Made by a program: the position numbers and the translations under genes. From Polytrichum commune (Eukaryota; Streptophyta; Polytrichopsida; Polytrichales; Polytrichaceae), in NCBI GenBank assembly GCA_950295325.1, contig OX485803.1, forward strand, positions 6,450,001 to 6,514,000: 64,000 bases of DNA, written 5' to 3'. This document shows, one piece after another, positions 22,740-36,040 of the stretch (positions within the stretch are counted from its first letter, which is position 1; every line of letters begins with the position of its first letter). A model generated the notes under the pieces. That model did not search any database. It was not told where the DNA came from and was given only the letters and a program-made list of their open reading frames with translations.

Positions 22740-24100
22740 GGGAAAAAAAAAACCTTCTGACCTCGCAAAATAAGAAAGTATCTAGACTTGGCACTTATTT
22801 CTGTTGGTTTCAGGAATACTTCTTACGTCAGTACATTATACACTTGGAAGCTTCTCTGCCAAGTTCACAGGCAGACTGCAACAACGCCCCTGTCGCATGG
22901 CCCTCACTTATATACACCCTCGCATGAGAACACCAGTTTCTGTGTGTAACGCTCTCTACGGGTAAGGTGCTCATTCACACTTCCAAAGAGTCTGAGTGTC
23001 CATGGGTGCCATGTTTCAGAGTTTGCGGTCCTCCCTAACTCTCGGGCAGCATGAAGGGTGCTTTGTGGCCCAGATTTATCCCAGAACTTGAGGGCCGTTT
23101 CATAGTAATAACAATGTAATAATATACATGGGGAGGCCTCTTGACCTTGTGTGTGGTGGACGTTTGTGGAGAGAGTTTATTGACTGGATCACGATGACGA
23201 TGATGATGCTGATGATGCTGCTGCTGCTCCGCCGCTACAGCAGCCCAGTTTTGATGCCACTCTGGGGGTGGGGGTGACGAATAATAGGTTACTGACTCAT
23301 GTGTGGAGCCGGCCCAGGCGTTGGAAACTGGGCATGGGCCACATGTCTCAAACCTGCCGGGTGTGCTTGCGGAGAAACTGCCCTTTGTGCGATTTGCAAA
23401 CAGATGAGATACTGGAGATCGATTCAGCCAGCACTTCCTTAGAAGAAGTGAGGGTAGATGGGTCTTGAGTGGCTCGTTTTCTTTAATCACACGCCTAGAT
23501 TTGATTGGTATGTGGTTTGATGAGGATCAAAGAGGAAACATCATAAAGACACATGTTAGAACATATGTCTTCAAATATTAATAGAGTGGAGACACACATA
23601 ACCGATCACTTAAGAGATTTTGTGGCAAATTTGGAGAAGTATAAGGTGGTGTAGAATTTTTTCATGTAGGGAGATAGATTGCTATAGTATAAGGAGGATT
23701 GCAAGTTTTTTGGTGATTTTATTCCTTAGATTGAAATTACTGTGGAGTTTTTGAAGCCGAAAGTTGACCAGAACATGTTACCAATGTCTAGAGTATGCCA
23801 TAATTGTTCATTTTAACCGTTCACTCCTCCTCACTTTAGCACTCGAAAGTAGGACATGTGTCATGGCATTATTGCTTCCGGCATGGTCGAAATTCAGTCC
23901 CAAGGTGATTGAAATTCAATCCCAACCTAATCGAAAGTCCGGCACCTTATAGATTACCGATGATTGATGATTGGTTGATACCTCTAAATCGTGTAACACA
24001 TTCATATGAACTTTGAATAATGCAAAATTATTTAATGTTGTTGCTTATTTCTCATATTTTTGCATATTATCACGTAATAAACATGCACTTATTCTAGACA
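22740..24100. other. Low-repeat stretch, possible unrecognised gene on the minus strand
   Basis: The first 750 bp are richer in GC than the surroundings and show no match to other repeats here. A 151-codon minus-strand frame (23490-23035) includes a glutamine- and histidine-rich run encoded by repeated CTG and ATG triplets near 23200. I recognise no domain and see no supporting splice sites. The part around 23490-23650 belongs to dispersed repeat R1, inverted. Confidence 0.25.
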
Positions 24101-24740
24101 TTTTGATGAGGTCTGGGTCCTTAGAGTGATCCAAATTTCATGCCAGTCATCTCATGAGACCAACATTTCAAAGTGGATTTCAAAGTCATGGAAACCCAAA
24201 ATATTTGCATCACATCTTACATAATTACTAGAAAATCCCATCTGCTAGAAAGTTCCTAAGACCCATTGTGGTCACATAGGGACATCCATATGTGCTAACT
24301 ATCTTGGTCATGCCCCACCGTTTGCACATTGGAATAATTTAGTTTTTTCCGGTCAAATAACCTACTGTAATCTTGCCTAACACCTTATGAATTGTAAGAG
24401 CACGACCACAAGTGACATGCCACACTTACTTACAATGTATCATATATAGTTTCAATGAAGTGTTAAAATGACAAATCCATGGTCTTACCTACATATCTTG
24501 GAGCATGCACTCACTTATTTATGTCTCAGTGTGCTACAAGTAGATTTGCCATGTAAACACATAGATCGTGTTGTGCCTCCCACTTGGGAATGTATGCTTC
24601 ATGTCCACTATAGCCTTAATTCTAGATGCCCATGATAGGTCACAACTTGAAATAGGTGCACCTACCTTCATGGTTTTTAATGTTGGAGCACCAATGAAAG
24701 TGGTAGGATAATTAACAGTGCCCATGATACTCACCTTCCA
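24100..24740 (+). repeat. Dispersed repeat R6 (copy 1)
   Basis: Shares ordered blocks (AGTGGATTTCAAAG.CATGGAA, CCCATTGTGGTCA, GGTCATGCCCC, CAGTGTGCTACAA) with 52650-53150 and 59220-59560. The latter two copies lie inside introns of the cNMP-binding gene. Non-coding and diverged. Confidence 0.5.
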
Positions 24741-25214
24741 TGTTGTGCGAGGATATTTTGATATTCCTCTCCGGTCCCAACGCCACTAAATGGCTGCTTT
24801 TTTTAATGTGTTGTGAGCACCGACAGGATATTCACTTGGCAAGTGGCTGATGTTCCTTGTTTGTGACGATCCGACCAAGTTGTTTAAGGTAAAATGGGGC
24901 CACCTTTTGGTAAGAACTAAGGTAGAAATACCATAGCCCGTGAAAATAAGGTGATTTGCATTGAAGATCTGGTTTGACAATCATGAGATAATTTTTCAAA
25001 ATAGACGAGAAGGATTCAAGAAGAATGCAAGTTGTTTCATATTTTTTTGCCCTATACAAAAAATGCTACAATTTTTTAAAGTGGAAAGTTGTCCAAACCC
25101 CTACTCGTTCACTAGATTCTTTCTACACCGAACACGGTAATCCGCATTTCCATACAGAACATCGCTTAAATCGGTTACCTCATGAGTACATTAACACTTG
25201 ACTCCCATTGGCTA

Positions 25215-25760
25215 TACTAAATGTACACGCATTGAAGTTGCCGCCGAGCCATGATCGGTTTTAGAAATGGCACTTCACCATTTTATGACAGCAGTATGGT
25301 GCATGGCTAGAGGGTGGTTAACGAGTTATGGTATTTCTACCTTAGGAGCGTCCTATTCTTAGTGTTTACATGTGTTCTTCAAGTGGAAGGATAAGGGCCA
25401 CTTCACACACGTGCCAAGAGCCGTGACCATGAAATTGTGAGAGGCCAAAAGAAGTGTCCAAAGGCCATCCCAACACATTTCCAAAATCATGTAGTGTGGT
25501 CACGGACCCTCAAGTGAAATGTGAAGTCATATGTGACCGCGCCTTTAACTGAATGCTATTTCAATGAATTTTTATTTATGTAGGTCCCCACACATGATAA
25601 AATAGAATAAATCAACGGTTGTGAGCGTTCGGAGTGCCATGGTCTCCCAGTTTTGTGTTAGGCCTACCTCCAAGAGGTGGTTTTTGAAAATAATCCAAGT
25701 GACCATGAAACATGATCCATTTGATACCATGTAAGCTTTACATCCATCTTGCATTCACTT
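25215..25760 (+). repeat. Compound dispersed repeat, copy 1
   Basis: Begins near TGTACACGCATTGAAGTTG and matches 39667-40200 at high identity. A third, short copy is at 40209-40336. The right part is the left portion of the Harbinger-like MITE at 25395-25879, so the two were copied together. Confidence 0.75.
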
Positions 25761-25879
25761 ACTCCGTTGGTCCCTCAAGCGTAGTGTGAAGTGAACTTGG
25801 ACCGTCTCCGGCTTTCCACCTATGAGAGTGCTTGAAGTGCAATGGTCACGGGCCCTCGGTCTCGTGTGTGAAGTGGCCC
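25395..25879. mobile_element. PIF/Harbinger-like MITE, TSD TAA
   Basis: The ends are GGGCCACTTCACACACG and its imperfect complement, with TAA at 25392-25394 and 25880-25882. Length is 485 bp, with no transposase. A 3'-truncated copy is at 39844-40200 and a diverged relative seems present at 63140-63694. Confidence 0.8.
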
Positions 25880-25882
25880 TAA

Positions 25883-28650
25883 GGTTGACAAAGCCCCTTG
25901 ACAAAATCTAAACGGTTGACCAGGCAACTTATGATGTGTACACTGCAGACAGATTATTGGTGTTATAAGTAACAAGTTTGATGAACACAATAAACATGCT
26001 AACGCACGTGTATTGTCATAACTGTGTGTGCCATGAGCAATCTCAAGAAGTGTGCAATTTACATTAAAATGCACAAAACTGCTTACCATTCTCTAGCCCT
26101 TGTAAAATTTCACTTTTCATGATAACACTTAGCAGTAAGTTCTTTCAATCATAGCATGTAACTCATAATTGTATCAAACGAACAAAGCCAAGAGCACAAT
26201 AAGTAAGCCACAATCCCGAGAGCAAAACTCAAGGATGTCCTTGAGTGTTCCAAGAGCCTCTAGTATGTATTAAGAACCTAAGACCCAAACACACACCCTA
26301 ACAAGAACATACATGGTAGTCATTAAGGACTATGACCATGTGACAATAGTGGATGACAACGTGAATCGGATGAAACCAACACATCAATTGTCAAAAGTTT
26401 CTCTAAACTTTAGGGCCTCCTTTTGTACATCTACCTTTACTTCAGAAAAGGTAACAACCTTGTTAGATGTACACAATAGATAAAATAATACCTCTCCCTC
26501 ATACTCCAAACAATACCCCTTCTTACATGTATGTTAGCTTGTACGTGGCATGAAGCATCCACCCCCAGGTGACCTACACAGACGTTGCCAACCTCGTTGG
26601 CTAAGAATAAGGGATAGATATTTGGAACATTATTTTGCCAAAATGAATGCCAAGCAACAGACTCACAAATAGGTACCCATCAAACTACCCTAGGGCCCTC
26701 CCCTTTTAAGAAGGGAGCCGTTGCAAATATAGGTTGACTAATGTTATGGAGCTATATTGTTGATATACGGTGTAACAATATATCCATCAACTTTTTATAA
26801 CTATTAGGTGCAATATGTTTAGGTCAATTTGGGACATATTGACATATTAACATATATTTGAAAATTTGGGACATGTTGACTTAGAAACCCCATGTGGAAA
26901 ATTGGGATAATTATGCATGTATGTTTGAGATTTGTTTAATGTGTATTTTAGCACTTTACTCAATATTTGCATATATTGAGATCTTGGACATGACGAACAT
27001 GTGCATTCGTAGTGTGTGAATTGTTTTGGTGACAAAATGATAATGTTAGGTAGATCTTTACACATACTTATATATCAAATTTTCTCAATATGTGCATCAT
27101 ATTCATGGTTACTTGGTCATTTATTTTATTTTCAGTATTAGGCAATTAAAAAAAATTAGAATGCTACATTTTTACATAAAATTGAAACTTCCAAAACAAT
27201 TCAACAACTACTAAAAAAGAAAATATTCACACCTCATATGATCCACGCATAGGATAATTGTTATTTTGCAATTACAAATCAAGTAACAACATTGAACTTA
27301 AGCAACCCTAGCTTGTTCTATGATTTTCTTTTCTCAAAAATAATATATTCCATGATTTTAGCATTTGCTAGGCACAAGCCAACTCATCATAATATTGATA
27401 TGGTACACATAACCTTGACATCTCACTAATTAATGATGTCTAATATACATGTAAAAGTAATCACTAATCCTCACTTTAAAATTGAATGACCTAAATGCGC
27501 GATCAAGCCCTAACATAACATTACTAAGCCTATCCCCTTTGCACCCTTTCTAAAGGGAGAGGAGTAGGCCTAACTGAGTTAAAGAGTCCTCGAATGTGGC
27601 GTGAGCTTTCGGGCATGACAAGTTGCATGCTTGTATTGCCATTTGGTGTGGGTCTCATGTGTCCGGCAAGCATGCTGGCCCATTTCAAAAAAAATAAAAC
27701 AAAAATTACTATTTGTAGTCAAAAACCCAGTTGCTAGTCTGCTCTTGCAAAGTGAACAATATTCAAGACAAGTATTATCTATTTTGCAAGAGTGGCGCAT
27801 CATAAACGGAACATGATTCTCCCAAAACTTCCAGCACTATAGTGCAACACTCTAGTGACAAGTGATGTTATGAACCTAGATGACCTAATTCTCGCCTTAA
27901 ATGTTTTAGAATGACCTACATATAAGGTACTGTAAAACAACACTTTTATATGCACATTTGAAAACTTGATAATGGGTCACTCTGATACAACGACATCAAT
28001 GCGAACCAGGTTATCTGCCAATTTCACATAAGGTAATACTGACTACAGCACAGCCTAGATTACATATTTGGTGTAAATAATAAGACAACCAAAAACCCAA
28101 ATTTCTTGAAATAAGTTAACATAGTAGAGGAGAATAAACTGTGGGTATTGACTTACAAGTAGCTCTTGAAAACTACCTCATGGCTCTGTTACCGCAGCAG
28201 CAGGCTGGGAATCTGGTGAAGGCTGGTTATGAGGCTGATCTTTCCACAAGCGCCGATCGGCGTGCCAAGTGCCTTGGAGGCCAACGTGTTGTGTATGTGA
28301 TTTGGAGAAATTCCTCACACATGTTTCTTGGATCATATATTGCAACAACAACAACAATAATACTCAATATTATTAACAATGATCAGTACGTCTGTACCAG
28401 GAGCTGAGCATGATTTCCCGTGCCCTTCGAACGCTGCAATATTTGTGGGTACTGTGGCAATAACGCGGGCACCATTGATTAGTTAATTTAGTGTCCGACT
28501 CCTGATATCTAGGCAGTGGTAAATGCACTGCTGCCCCAGTATTTACCATCTACAATCATCCTAGATACTGGATTGAGGAGATGAAGTTCCTACTGTTGGA
28601 CACACGAAGGAGAAGAATGGGTGTAGAGTTACCCATTTGTCTTGTGGATA
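25883..28650. other. Long intergenic stretch, AT-rich, no gene recognised
   Basis: Only short unrelated open frames occur. An 88-codon frame at 28141-28407 has no recognised domain. The segment CATCTACAATCATCCTAGATACTGG near 28550 is repeated in diverged form near 29525, upstream of F-box gene B. Confidence 0.4.
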
Positions 28651-28656
28651 AGGAAG

Positions 28657-28797
28657 CACTACGGGAATCGCGGTTTCTTACCATGGGTTCTCTTCCACTG
28701 GATGGTTTTATGATCTATTACAATAGTGGTCTCTTGACAATGTCAAACATGTCTAGTGGAAGAGAACCAGTAGTACGGAACTGCGATTCTTGTAGTG
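28657..28797. mobile_element. CACTA-type MITE, 141 bp
   Basis: The ends are CACTACGGGAATCGCGGTTT and the complement of CACTACAAGAATCGCAGTTC. The inner parts TTCTCTTCCACTGGA and TCTAGTGGAAGAGAACC also pair, so most of it forms a hairpin. CACTACAAGAA ends are typical of plant CACTA (En/Spm) elements. The flanking triplets AAG and AAA are an imperfect 3-bp duplication. Confidence 0.7.
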
Positions 28798-29149
28798 AAA
28801 ATTCAAAATATTGGACATACATTGTTTGCCGAGTGTAATGCACCTATAGATGGTTCATTCATTGTTTGTTAGTGTAATGCACGAGTCGGAGGGAATTGCA
28901 AGCACACGTCCAACATGAAAACATCAAAATATAATGCACTCCAGAGGTTATTTTTTTCAAACGCTTTTGTTTGTTTAACACAAATTTTTGTGCCAAAGAC
29001 CCTGAATTAGTCCAAACGAAGTCATTTTCAATGAATACTCAAGTTTTCATGTTGGAGGGATGAGAAGTATGCTCGTACCCAACAAATATCTCTCCGCAAC
29101 GTAGGAGCCCTAAATTAGTTGATCACCTTTGTTCCAATATCTAAGGTAC

Positions 29150-29500
29150 TATGCGGGTGTTATTTGATTACTTCTTCTAATAAGACACCTATATTTGAGT
29201 GGTGTGTGGTTAACTAACAAATAAAAAACAAACACCATAAAGACACACGTCTGAAAGATATTGGATAAGTCTTTGAAATCTACCAATCACTCCACATTCA
29301 ATGGAGAGGAATTGGGAGTGAACACAACTAGGAGGACCTACGTATTCAGTTAAAAAGTCAACAAATGTATACTTCCAATAAATCTGAAAGTCGGACCTCT
29401 CCAACTTCAAAGATTTATGTCTTCAAATATATGTAATAAATCCGATCAATAGGAGACGGAGAACATGAAAATTGAACGGAATAGCACCCGCATACCTTAG
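29150..29500 (-). repeat. Dispersed repeat R1 (inverted, partial)
   Basis: Inverted relative to 46246-46610. It carries the complements of the CCAATCTCTTTTAAACACAT and TGTCTTTATGGTGTTTG blocks. Non-coding. Confidence 0.5.
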
Positions 29501-29589
29501 GTCCCCCTTACAGTAGCACTATCATCTACACGAGTCCCAGATACTAGACAGAGGTGATGAAGTTGCGGGCCCATTTGTGAAGTCTTACT

Positions 29590-30560
29590 AACTCACGGCT
29601 TTGGATTCTCAAAGAAGAGTGGTTTGATCTCAGGAATCATACAACAGTGGCATTTAGTATCGCAAATTCCAGTGACGAGTTGTGCAACGCGGATTCTGCG
29701 CCTACTCGGATGCCCGAATGTTTGATCATTATATGAATGAAGTTTGTGGCATTCTTTTGTCAATTTTTGAGGGAGCACAGACTGTTCGTTCACTCATAAG
29801 CCTAATAGTCTTCTTACAAACCTACCTGCAGGCAGCTTGCGATCTCCCTGTCGACCGGACTAGTTTGATCGGAGGAGACTGTCAGTATTTTCTGTGTGAC
29901 TGTGATCGTAGCCAGGTTCATAGAAATTCAGTTGATGAGTGAATCTGCTACTTGGTGCCAGGATTTCTAAGATTTTCTTATGAGATTCCTGAGATTAAAT
30001 TTGGCAGGAGCACAGATTGTTCGTTTTCTCATAGTCTTCATTGATATAAACCTGCAGCCGACTTGGATCTTTCTCCAAGAAGAAGTTGTATGATCTAAGT
30101 GGATAATCATAGTTTTCTGTGTGTGTTTGGGATGAGAAAGATTAGTGGTCATAGACCGGGTTCATAAAATTTCACTTGCTGAGTTCTCCTAGGTGGTGCC
30201 AGAGTTTGTAGTCTTTGTAAAGAGTGCAGTTTTGGCATAAATTTCTTCTGGCAAATTTTTGAGGGAACAATCGTCCGTTCACTCATAGTCTTCATACATA
30301 TATACCTGTAGCCGGCTTGGATTGTCCCTGTGGAAGAAGTTGTGTGATCTCAGGATACAGAGTCCGTGCATCTGTTTGACAGTTATGCGCATGAGGGTTC
30401 TAAGTGATCATACATACCCCTGTCCACAAAATTCAAGTACCGAGACCTGCAACGTAGATTGATTCTGCTACTACTTCATGCCAGGAGCACTTCTACAAGA
30501 ATGTATGTATCAAGTTGTATGGCATAATTCTATCGCCAATTCTAGAGGCTGCCAACGTGT
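29590..30560. repeat. Imperfect tandem array, 230-265-bp unit, upstream of F-box gene B
   Basis: Four diverged units, marked by recurring TTGGAT..(8-10 bp)..GAAGAAG.TG.(T)TGATCT and CACTCATAGTCTTCAT-type blocks near 29600, 29830, 30050 and 30310. The array ends about 80 bp before the start codon at 30642. The unit is not recognisably the same as those upstream of F-box gene A. Confidence 0.65.
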
Positions 30561-30641
30561 CTAAGACTTGAGCTAGGGGTTTAAGGGTTGAACAGGAGCG
30601 AGGATCTGAGTGGTAAATTGGTGCAATATATAATAATAACA

Positions 30642-32426
30642 ATGGCGACAGAAACGAACTTGAGCGAGGAATTGATGGAGGAGATCTTCACTCAACTGCC
30701 ACTGCAATCTTTGGGGCGAGCTTCCTGTGTGTGCAAGCAGTGGCGGTCGCTCACCACCTCGCCGGCCTTCCTGGCCCTCCATAGCCAGAAACACGACCAA
30801 CAGTGCTGGCTTTACGTCAACGGATTCAAATACAAAGTAGTCACAGGACCTCCACCGGTTCCAAGTTCTTCAGATTCTTCTTTCTCTGAAGATCAACTGC
30901 AGGACCTCCACCATCTGATCTCCTCCCCTCCCGGGTGTGATCAATCTCGGCCAGCCTTATGGGGTCCCGGAGGGATCTGTTATTGTATCGCAGGGTCTTC
31001 AAACTCTTCGGAAGGTTCTTCACATTCTAACAGAATTGTGTACAAGACAGGGATTTTGGAGAAGGAGTGGGTACAGACTCCGGAGCTCAAGCACAAGGCT
31101 TGCACTTTACCCATCGTTGCCATTCTCAAGAATCACCAAACAACCAGCACTCACCAGGTACTAATGCTTGTTTTTCTTTCATATATCAATCTTAACTTTG
31201 TTACAAGCTTTGATGGGTCTTGAATCCTTTCATTTTTCCAGCTAGCCCACTTCTCCGACTCCTCCTAGGATATGAAACACATGAGTAGTGCAAGATGGTA
31301 GGGTGAGTTTCCATGTAGGCCACTTGACTACATGATTCTAGATAATAGTGGGTCAGAGGTGTTCACATGTAGTTAAGCTCATATATTGTGAAAATTTTAA
31401 TCATTAACAAAGTGAAGTTTATTGTTCTCTTCAAATGGTCATATAGGTCCCCTCAATTATGTTGGCAATTATGTTAGCACGGTTAATTTTGTGAAGTTGT
31501 GAATATGGGTACCAAATCATGAAATTGTGGACACCATATATAGTGTGAAATTGGTTGAAAGTTCAACTTAAATTGGTTGTCTATATAGTGAACTTGGTAC
31601 ATGATGCCGATGAAACTGGTAGAACCTTTTGCTAAATTGGTTTGGAAAATCATGAAATTGAGCTTGCACTTCTGTGATTTCAACTTATCAAAGGAGTATT
31701 GTACAGGTCATTTGCATCGGCGGGCTACCTTGCAACAATGAAGGAATGAAATCGGCGGAGTCGTCCACTAGTAGCCTCAAAGTCGAAATCTACAGCCCGG
31801 AGACTGGAATGTGGGAGGATTGCGAAGACATGCCGGAAGAATTCAAGGGTTTGGCGACCGTGAGAGATGTGACTGTTGCCCTGCACAAGCAAAAACTCTA
31901 CGCGTTTCACAACCACTCCGGCATGGTGGCCTCCTTCGACACGGGCAGCAAGCGGTGGAGCAAGGTTAAAACATTACGGCCGCCGGGCGAGGGGGCGCAA
32001 TATGGCTACTTAGTGGTGGAGAATGGGGAACTCCTTCTCATTGGAGTGACCTACGAGGACAATCGATTTGCTTTCAAGGCATGGAGAGTCGATGAGACGT
32101 CCATGGAGTGCATCGGAACACCGCAACCAGTAATGTGTCATTTCGTGGAACCAACCTCCAGGAAGTCGAAAACATCGAAAATGAAGTCCAACGTGGTTAC
32201 CACCACCACCACTACCACCACCACCCCAATCATCAACGACGATGATCTAAATCTTTGTAAGAAGAATGTTCACCACGGTGTGGACGACAACAATTGCGAT
32301 CAAAGTGACCGTGGTACACAAATTGCATCAATATGGCCACGCCTTCACCTAGAGGCAAATCTCTTCATCACGGTTGGGTCTCGCATTTACAAATTCGCAA
32401 GTCTCCTTCGCCAATGGGTTGTTTGA
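30642..32426 (+). CDS. F-box/kelch-repeat protein (gene B), two exons
   Basis: Predicted SCF ubiquitin-ligase adaptor, paralogue of gene A (6865-9637). Exon 1 is 30642-31157 and exon 2 is 31707-32426. The intron of 549 bp has CAG|GTACTA and TTGTACAG|GT junctions, phase 0, giving about 411 aa. I chose the ATG at 30642 over an in-frame ATG at 30588 because it gives the same spacing to the F-box as in gene A. The F-box is at residues 7-48 (LSEELMEEIFTQLPLQSLG, then SCVCKQWR). Kelch-like blades follow from residue 173 (VICIGGLPC, then LYAFHNHSGMVASFDTGSKRW). A threonine run and an acidic, polar tail (NDDDLNL region) precede a C-terminus ending RQWVV. The intron holds part of a dispersed repeat. 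The substrate is unknown. Confidence 0.87.
31250..31470 (+). repeat. Dispersed repeat R1 (partial) in F-box gene B intron
   Basis: Carries CACTTCTCC..CTCCTAGGATATGAAAC, AGATGGTAGGG and CAAATGGTCATATAGGTCCCC in the family order. It is fully intronic. Confidence 0.5.
31480..31690 (+). repeat. 200-bp repeat shared by F-box gene B intron and 36780-36980
   Basis: The segment with GAAATTGAGCTTGCACTT, CTAAATTGGTTTGGAAAATC and TCTATATAGTGAACTTGGTA recurs inverted at about 36780-36980. It ends within 20 bp of the splice acceptor of exon 2, so the branch-point region of this gene probably derives from repeat DNA. Confidence 0.65.
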
Positions 32427-35270
32427 GAATGCGTTACAGCTCCTCAAGAAAAAAAACATCAAGATGACTAGCGACCGCGATTTTGTATAGAGTAGTATTG
32501 TACCAGTTTGAGTGCCCTTTCGTATGTAATCACTAAAGAGAGCACACGTCGAGGGAGTTCTTCCATGTGGAATGCTCTAGGAACGGTATATTACATCACA
32601 TAATGCATTTCGAGTAGTGCATTTCGTGTGGCAGAATGCACCGGCACACTTCAACGAAACCCAAGTGTGCCTTATGATCGGCATGAGGTAGATCTATAGT
32701 ATAGGACATTTGAACACATCTCGAGGTTGTGTGATCAGAACAATAGCTAATTCAAAGCTTTTGAGTTGTAATATATGACATCAGATCAGTCTTCCTTTCA
32801 ATTCCATGGCTGCATCATAAATTCTCTTGCAATAGATATTCTGTGAAATGGATCTCGGCCACCTTCACGGTGCAAGTCTTTGCCAATGGATTCTTCGCGC
32901 ATGCACACCACACAAGGAGAGGGAGGCTCGAGAGAGATGACGCCAACCAATGCTGCTGACATGAACAAGAAACGCTTCCACCTTGGACAATAGAGTTTTC
33001 CTTTAATTCAATGGGACGTTTCGTTGGGAGTTGGTTGTTTTGAATACAATATGAATTTTTTTTTTCACTTGCGGTGCATGTTTAGAGGTATTGTTTGAAT
33101 TTGAATGTATAGCAACTTATTTTGGTTCATAGAGGGCCAAGCTTATTTTAGCATCTTGTGGCATGTCAAAATAAATTTGACCCTCAAAGAACCAATGTAG
33201 ATTGTTTTGTGCTCAAACCTCCACACTACCTCCAAGCATGCACTAAAAGCTAACTGAACATGGAAGATGTTGAATGAGAAACAATCGACTCCCGATTAAA
33301 AGTCATGTTGAATCAAAGGATGACTATGATGTGTTGAATATGCCTCCATCTTTCTGACTTTATTTTTCTTTTAGTTTTTTCGATGGCTCACAATATCTCA
33401 TGTTTTGCACGAATATGTTTTCCTACCCATTGAATCACAATTATCAACAATGGATGTTGTGTTCTAAGAGGAAGTTCTATGGAGCAAATTGAACATGATG
33501 GTTCAAAATACTTTTCTTGGCTTCATGGATGAGGATGTGCTCATTAAATCTCATTGAAGGCTCAAAGTCTTAAACAATATTGGCCCCTCCCCTTGGATAT
33601 CCAACTACCAAAAGGTGACGTCATTTGAGCATCCCATTTGGCGTCATGGTTAACATTATCCATAAATGAAGAGTCTTGATTGGAGGATAGCTTAGAGGTT
33701 GAATGAAAAGGTGATGGATCCCTACCATGTGAATGGGTCACGGGGAGGTGACTATCGGAATTTTAGAAACCACGTGAGATAAAAAATAGGGTCAATTTAA
33801 TTCGTTGAGGGTAAAATTTATACATTCATTAGATCTACCATAGCTTTGGGAATATGTCCCCTACATGTTTATATGTAAAATAAGGCGATGAATAATTCCT
33901 CCATTTTAGTAATCAGTAGAAAAAAAATAGGATTATAGATATTGGATCCCCCCAAATGTGTGTAGTAGAATCAATAGAATAATTATGGGTTTGACTACTT
34001 GGATGAAGAATTGTGTAAATTCTGTCCAAATTTGAATGAAACGCGTTAGTTTGGAGGGAAACGTTGTGGATTTTTTTGGGGGAAGGAATGTTGTGACTTC
34101 TCAACGGCCCTTGGGTTTGCTTAGGGTTTGGACAAGCATAGTGGTGTGAAGGCGGTGAAGCGTTTGGGTAGGAGGTCTTGCATTGGTGAAATGTGACACA
34201 AAGGTGGTAGGTAAGACACATTTTTTGGAGCTTTCTTCTTTGCTCCATAGCATTCACGGCATTCACACAGGGTGTTTCACAAGCGCCAAAGATTCGGCTT
34301 GCTCCGCTCTCGTGAGGTATGTCCGCCTCATGCCAACAATTAGTTTTAGTTCTTTGTCATCATTGGTGTTAAACCTCTCCAAAAAATTTGTCTTATCATG
34401 ACATTGTGAAGGATATTGATATGTACCTTGACATGTATTGGAGGGTGCATAGTTATATCCTAACCCTTCACATTGTAAATATTTGGTACAAGGTTAAATG
34501 TGTTTGTGAACACAATTAAAGTAAATGTTTTCAATTTGCGTATTTTTTTTCAATTGAATGCAATCTTTTGTTTTGGAGTAGATAATTATGTAAATTTTTC
34601 AATTTTTTATGACAATTGATTATATTTCTTGTTTTGTTCTATCCGTGTTTACAACTTGTCTATGTTAGCTTGTACATTTTGTCATCTCCATGTTCATTGG
34701 TAATCTTTTAACTAAACTCCAAGTATTATTGATTGTGTTTTGAATGGCACTTTGAATGCTTTAGCATTGGTATAACTAATTGAAACCGATTAAATGACAA
34801 GATGGATGGTATGGAACGTTTGTTGCTCACATAGTCGATTTTGCAATGCTATAGTATTCTGTTCATTATTTGGTACCTGTACAATTTATAAAAAAAATAT
34901 GATGCTAAAAATTGGTCTCTCCAAAAAATTACAAATAAACATAGGGTGCTTAAAAATATGTCAAAGCAACTTTATATATACAAATAGGGAGGAAAAAAAT
35001 ACCAAGAGGTGCATAAATACCCCCCCCCCATTAAATACCCCATTATCGCACGTGGTTACAAAATGTAAGAGGGTGTGATCCCCCCGTGGAATGGGTCCAA
35101 AAAATGAAGAGAAAGGGCACATTGCAAAAATGTTTGCCCCCTCGCTTGGAACTACCACGAGAGCTTATGAGGACATAGATGGGGGGGGGTTCCACCATGC
35201 AGGGGAGTATAATTTGTAGGCATTAACAAAAAAATGTGTTTGGCACCCCTGGATGAGATTGATGGGGATT
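32427..35270. other. Intergenic stretch, no gene recognised
   Basis: AT-rich, with homopolymer runs of C (near 35023) and G (near 35182). A 117-codon minus-strand frame at 34266-33913 has no domain and a biased composition. I see no repeat family or element ends. Confidence 0.4.
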
Positions 35271-35639
35271 CTCCATGTGTTATTTAATACGGTGGTCGTC
35301 ATTCTCCTTTATGTTGACAATATTGTTATGCTCTCAAAATCAGGAGCATGCTTATAAAGACATTTGAACAAACCACATGAGTTTTGCACTTCTTGTAGCC
35401 TTGAAGTCAATTTATCTAGAACCAAAATCATGATCTAGCCACAACAAAAGGAAATAATTTAAACCAAGAGGCATTTCATGGGGTCTATCTCATTGGGAAA
35501 CCCACAACAATCCAACAAACATCAAAAATTGCATTAGGTGATATTAAGAAGGTTTTTCTTGCTAAAAAGTGGAATTATATCCATCTCTCAAGGAAGAAAC
35601 TAGATTACCTCCACCTCAAGGATTTTTCTCAAATACAAA

Positions 35640-36040
35640 TGTGAATTGTACTTGAAGCAACCTATGATACCACCACAACACAAGATCATCGCTACCTACC
35701 ACACCATGAACCATAGACTTGCAATTAAAGCTAGACGGTGGTCATATATCCCAATCTCTAGAAATAATAGATTGTGCCACTTTTGCTCTTACAATGTAGT
35801 TGAAGAGAAAGGCACACTTTGTGTTGGAGTATTCATTATATAACCCCATTAGAGAAAAAATTCCATCAAGATTTGAGAATGTACTTTTAGAGAACCTCAA
35901 GTCTTTCTTTCAATCGGATCATCAAGTCCACAATAGTCTTTGTCTCACAGAGGCCACTGCACTCCACCACTCTAGGGAATTAATGGGCTTGAAACCATCT
36001 CGATGCACATTTCACTTCATTAGCATTTTGACTCCATGAA
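35640..36040 (+). pseudogene. Retroelement remnant: C-terminal zinc-binding segment of a reverse-transcriptase polyprotein
   Basis: Two overlapping frames combine. The first reads NHRLAIKARRWSYIPISRNN followed by RLCHFCSYNVVEE; after a one-base frameshift near 35800 the second continues AHFVLEYSLYNPIREK. The pattern R-W-S, then C-x2-C, then VE(D/E)..HF.L.C..Y...R is the zinc-binding tail seen after reverse transcriptase in many non-LTR elements. The expected second cysteine pair is damaged (EYSLY instead of ECPLY). The upstream 300 bp may be part of the same element but no catalytic motifs remain. Confidence 0.6.

Noticed and set aside
23035-23490. A 151-codon minus-strand frame with a Q/H-rich run as a transcription-factor-like protein.
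   Set aside because: The Q/H run reflects simple CTG/ATG triplet repeats and no DNA-binding domain is visible; left as a low-confidence possibility only.
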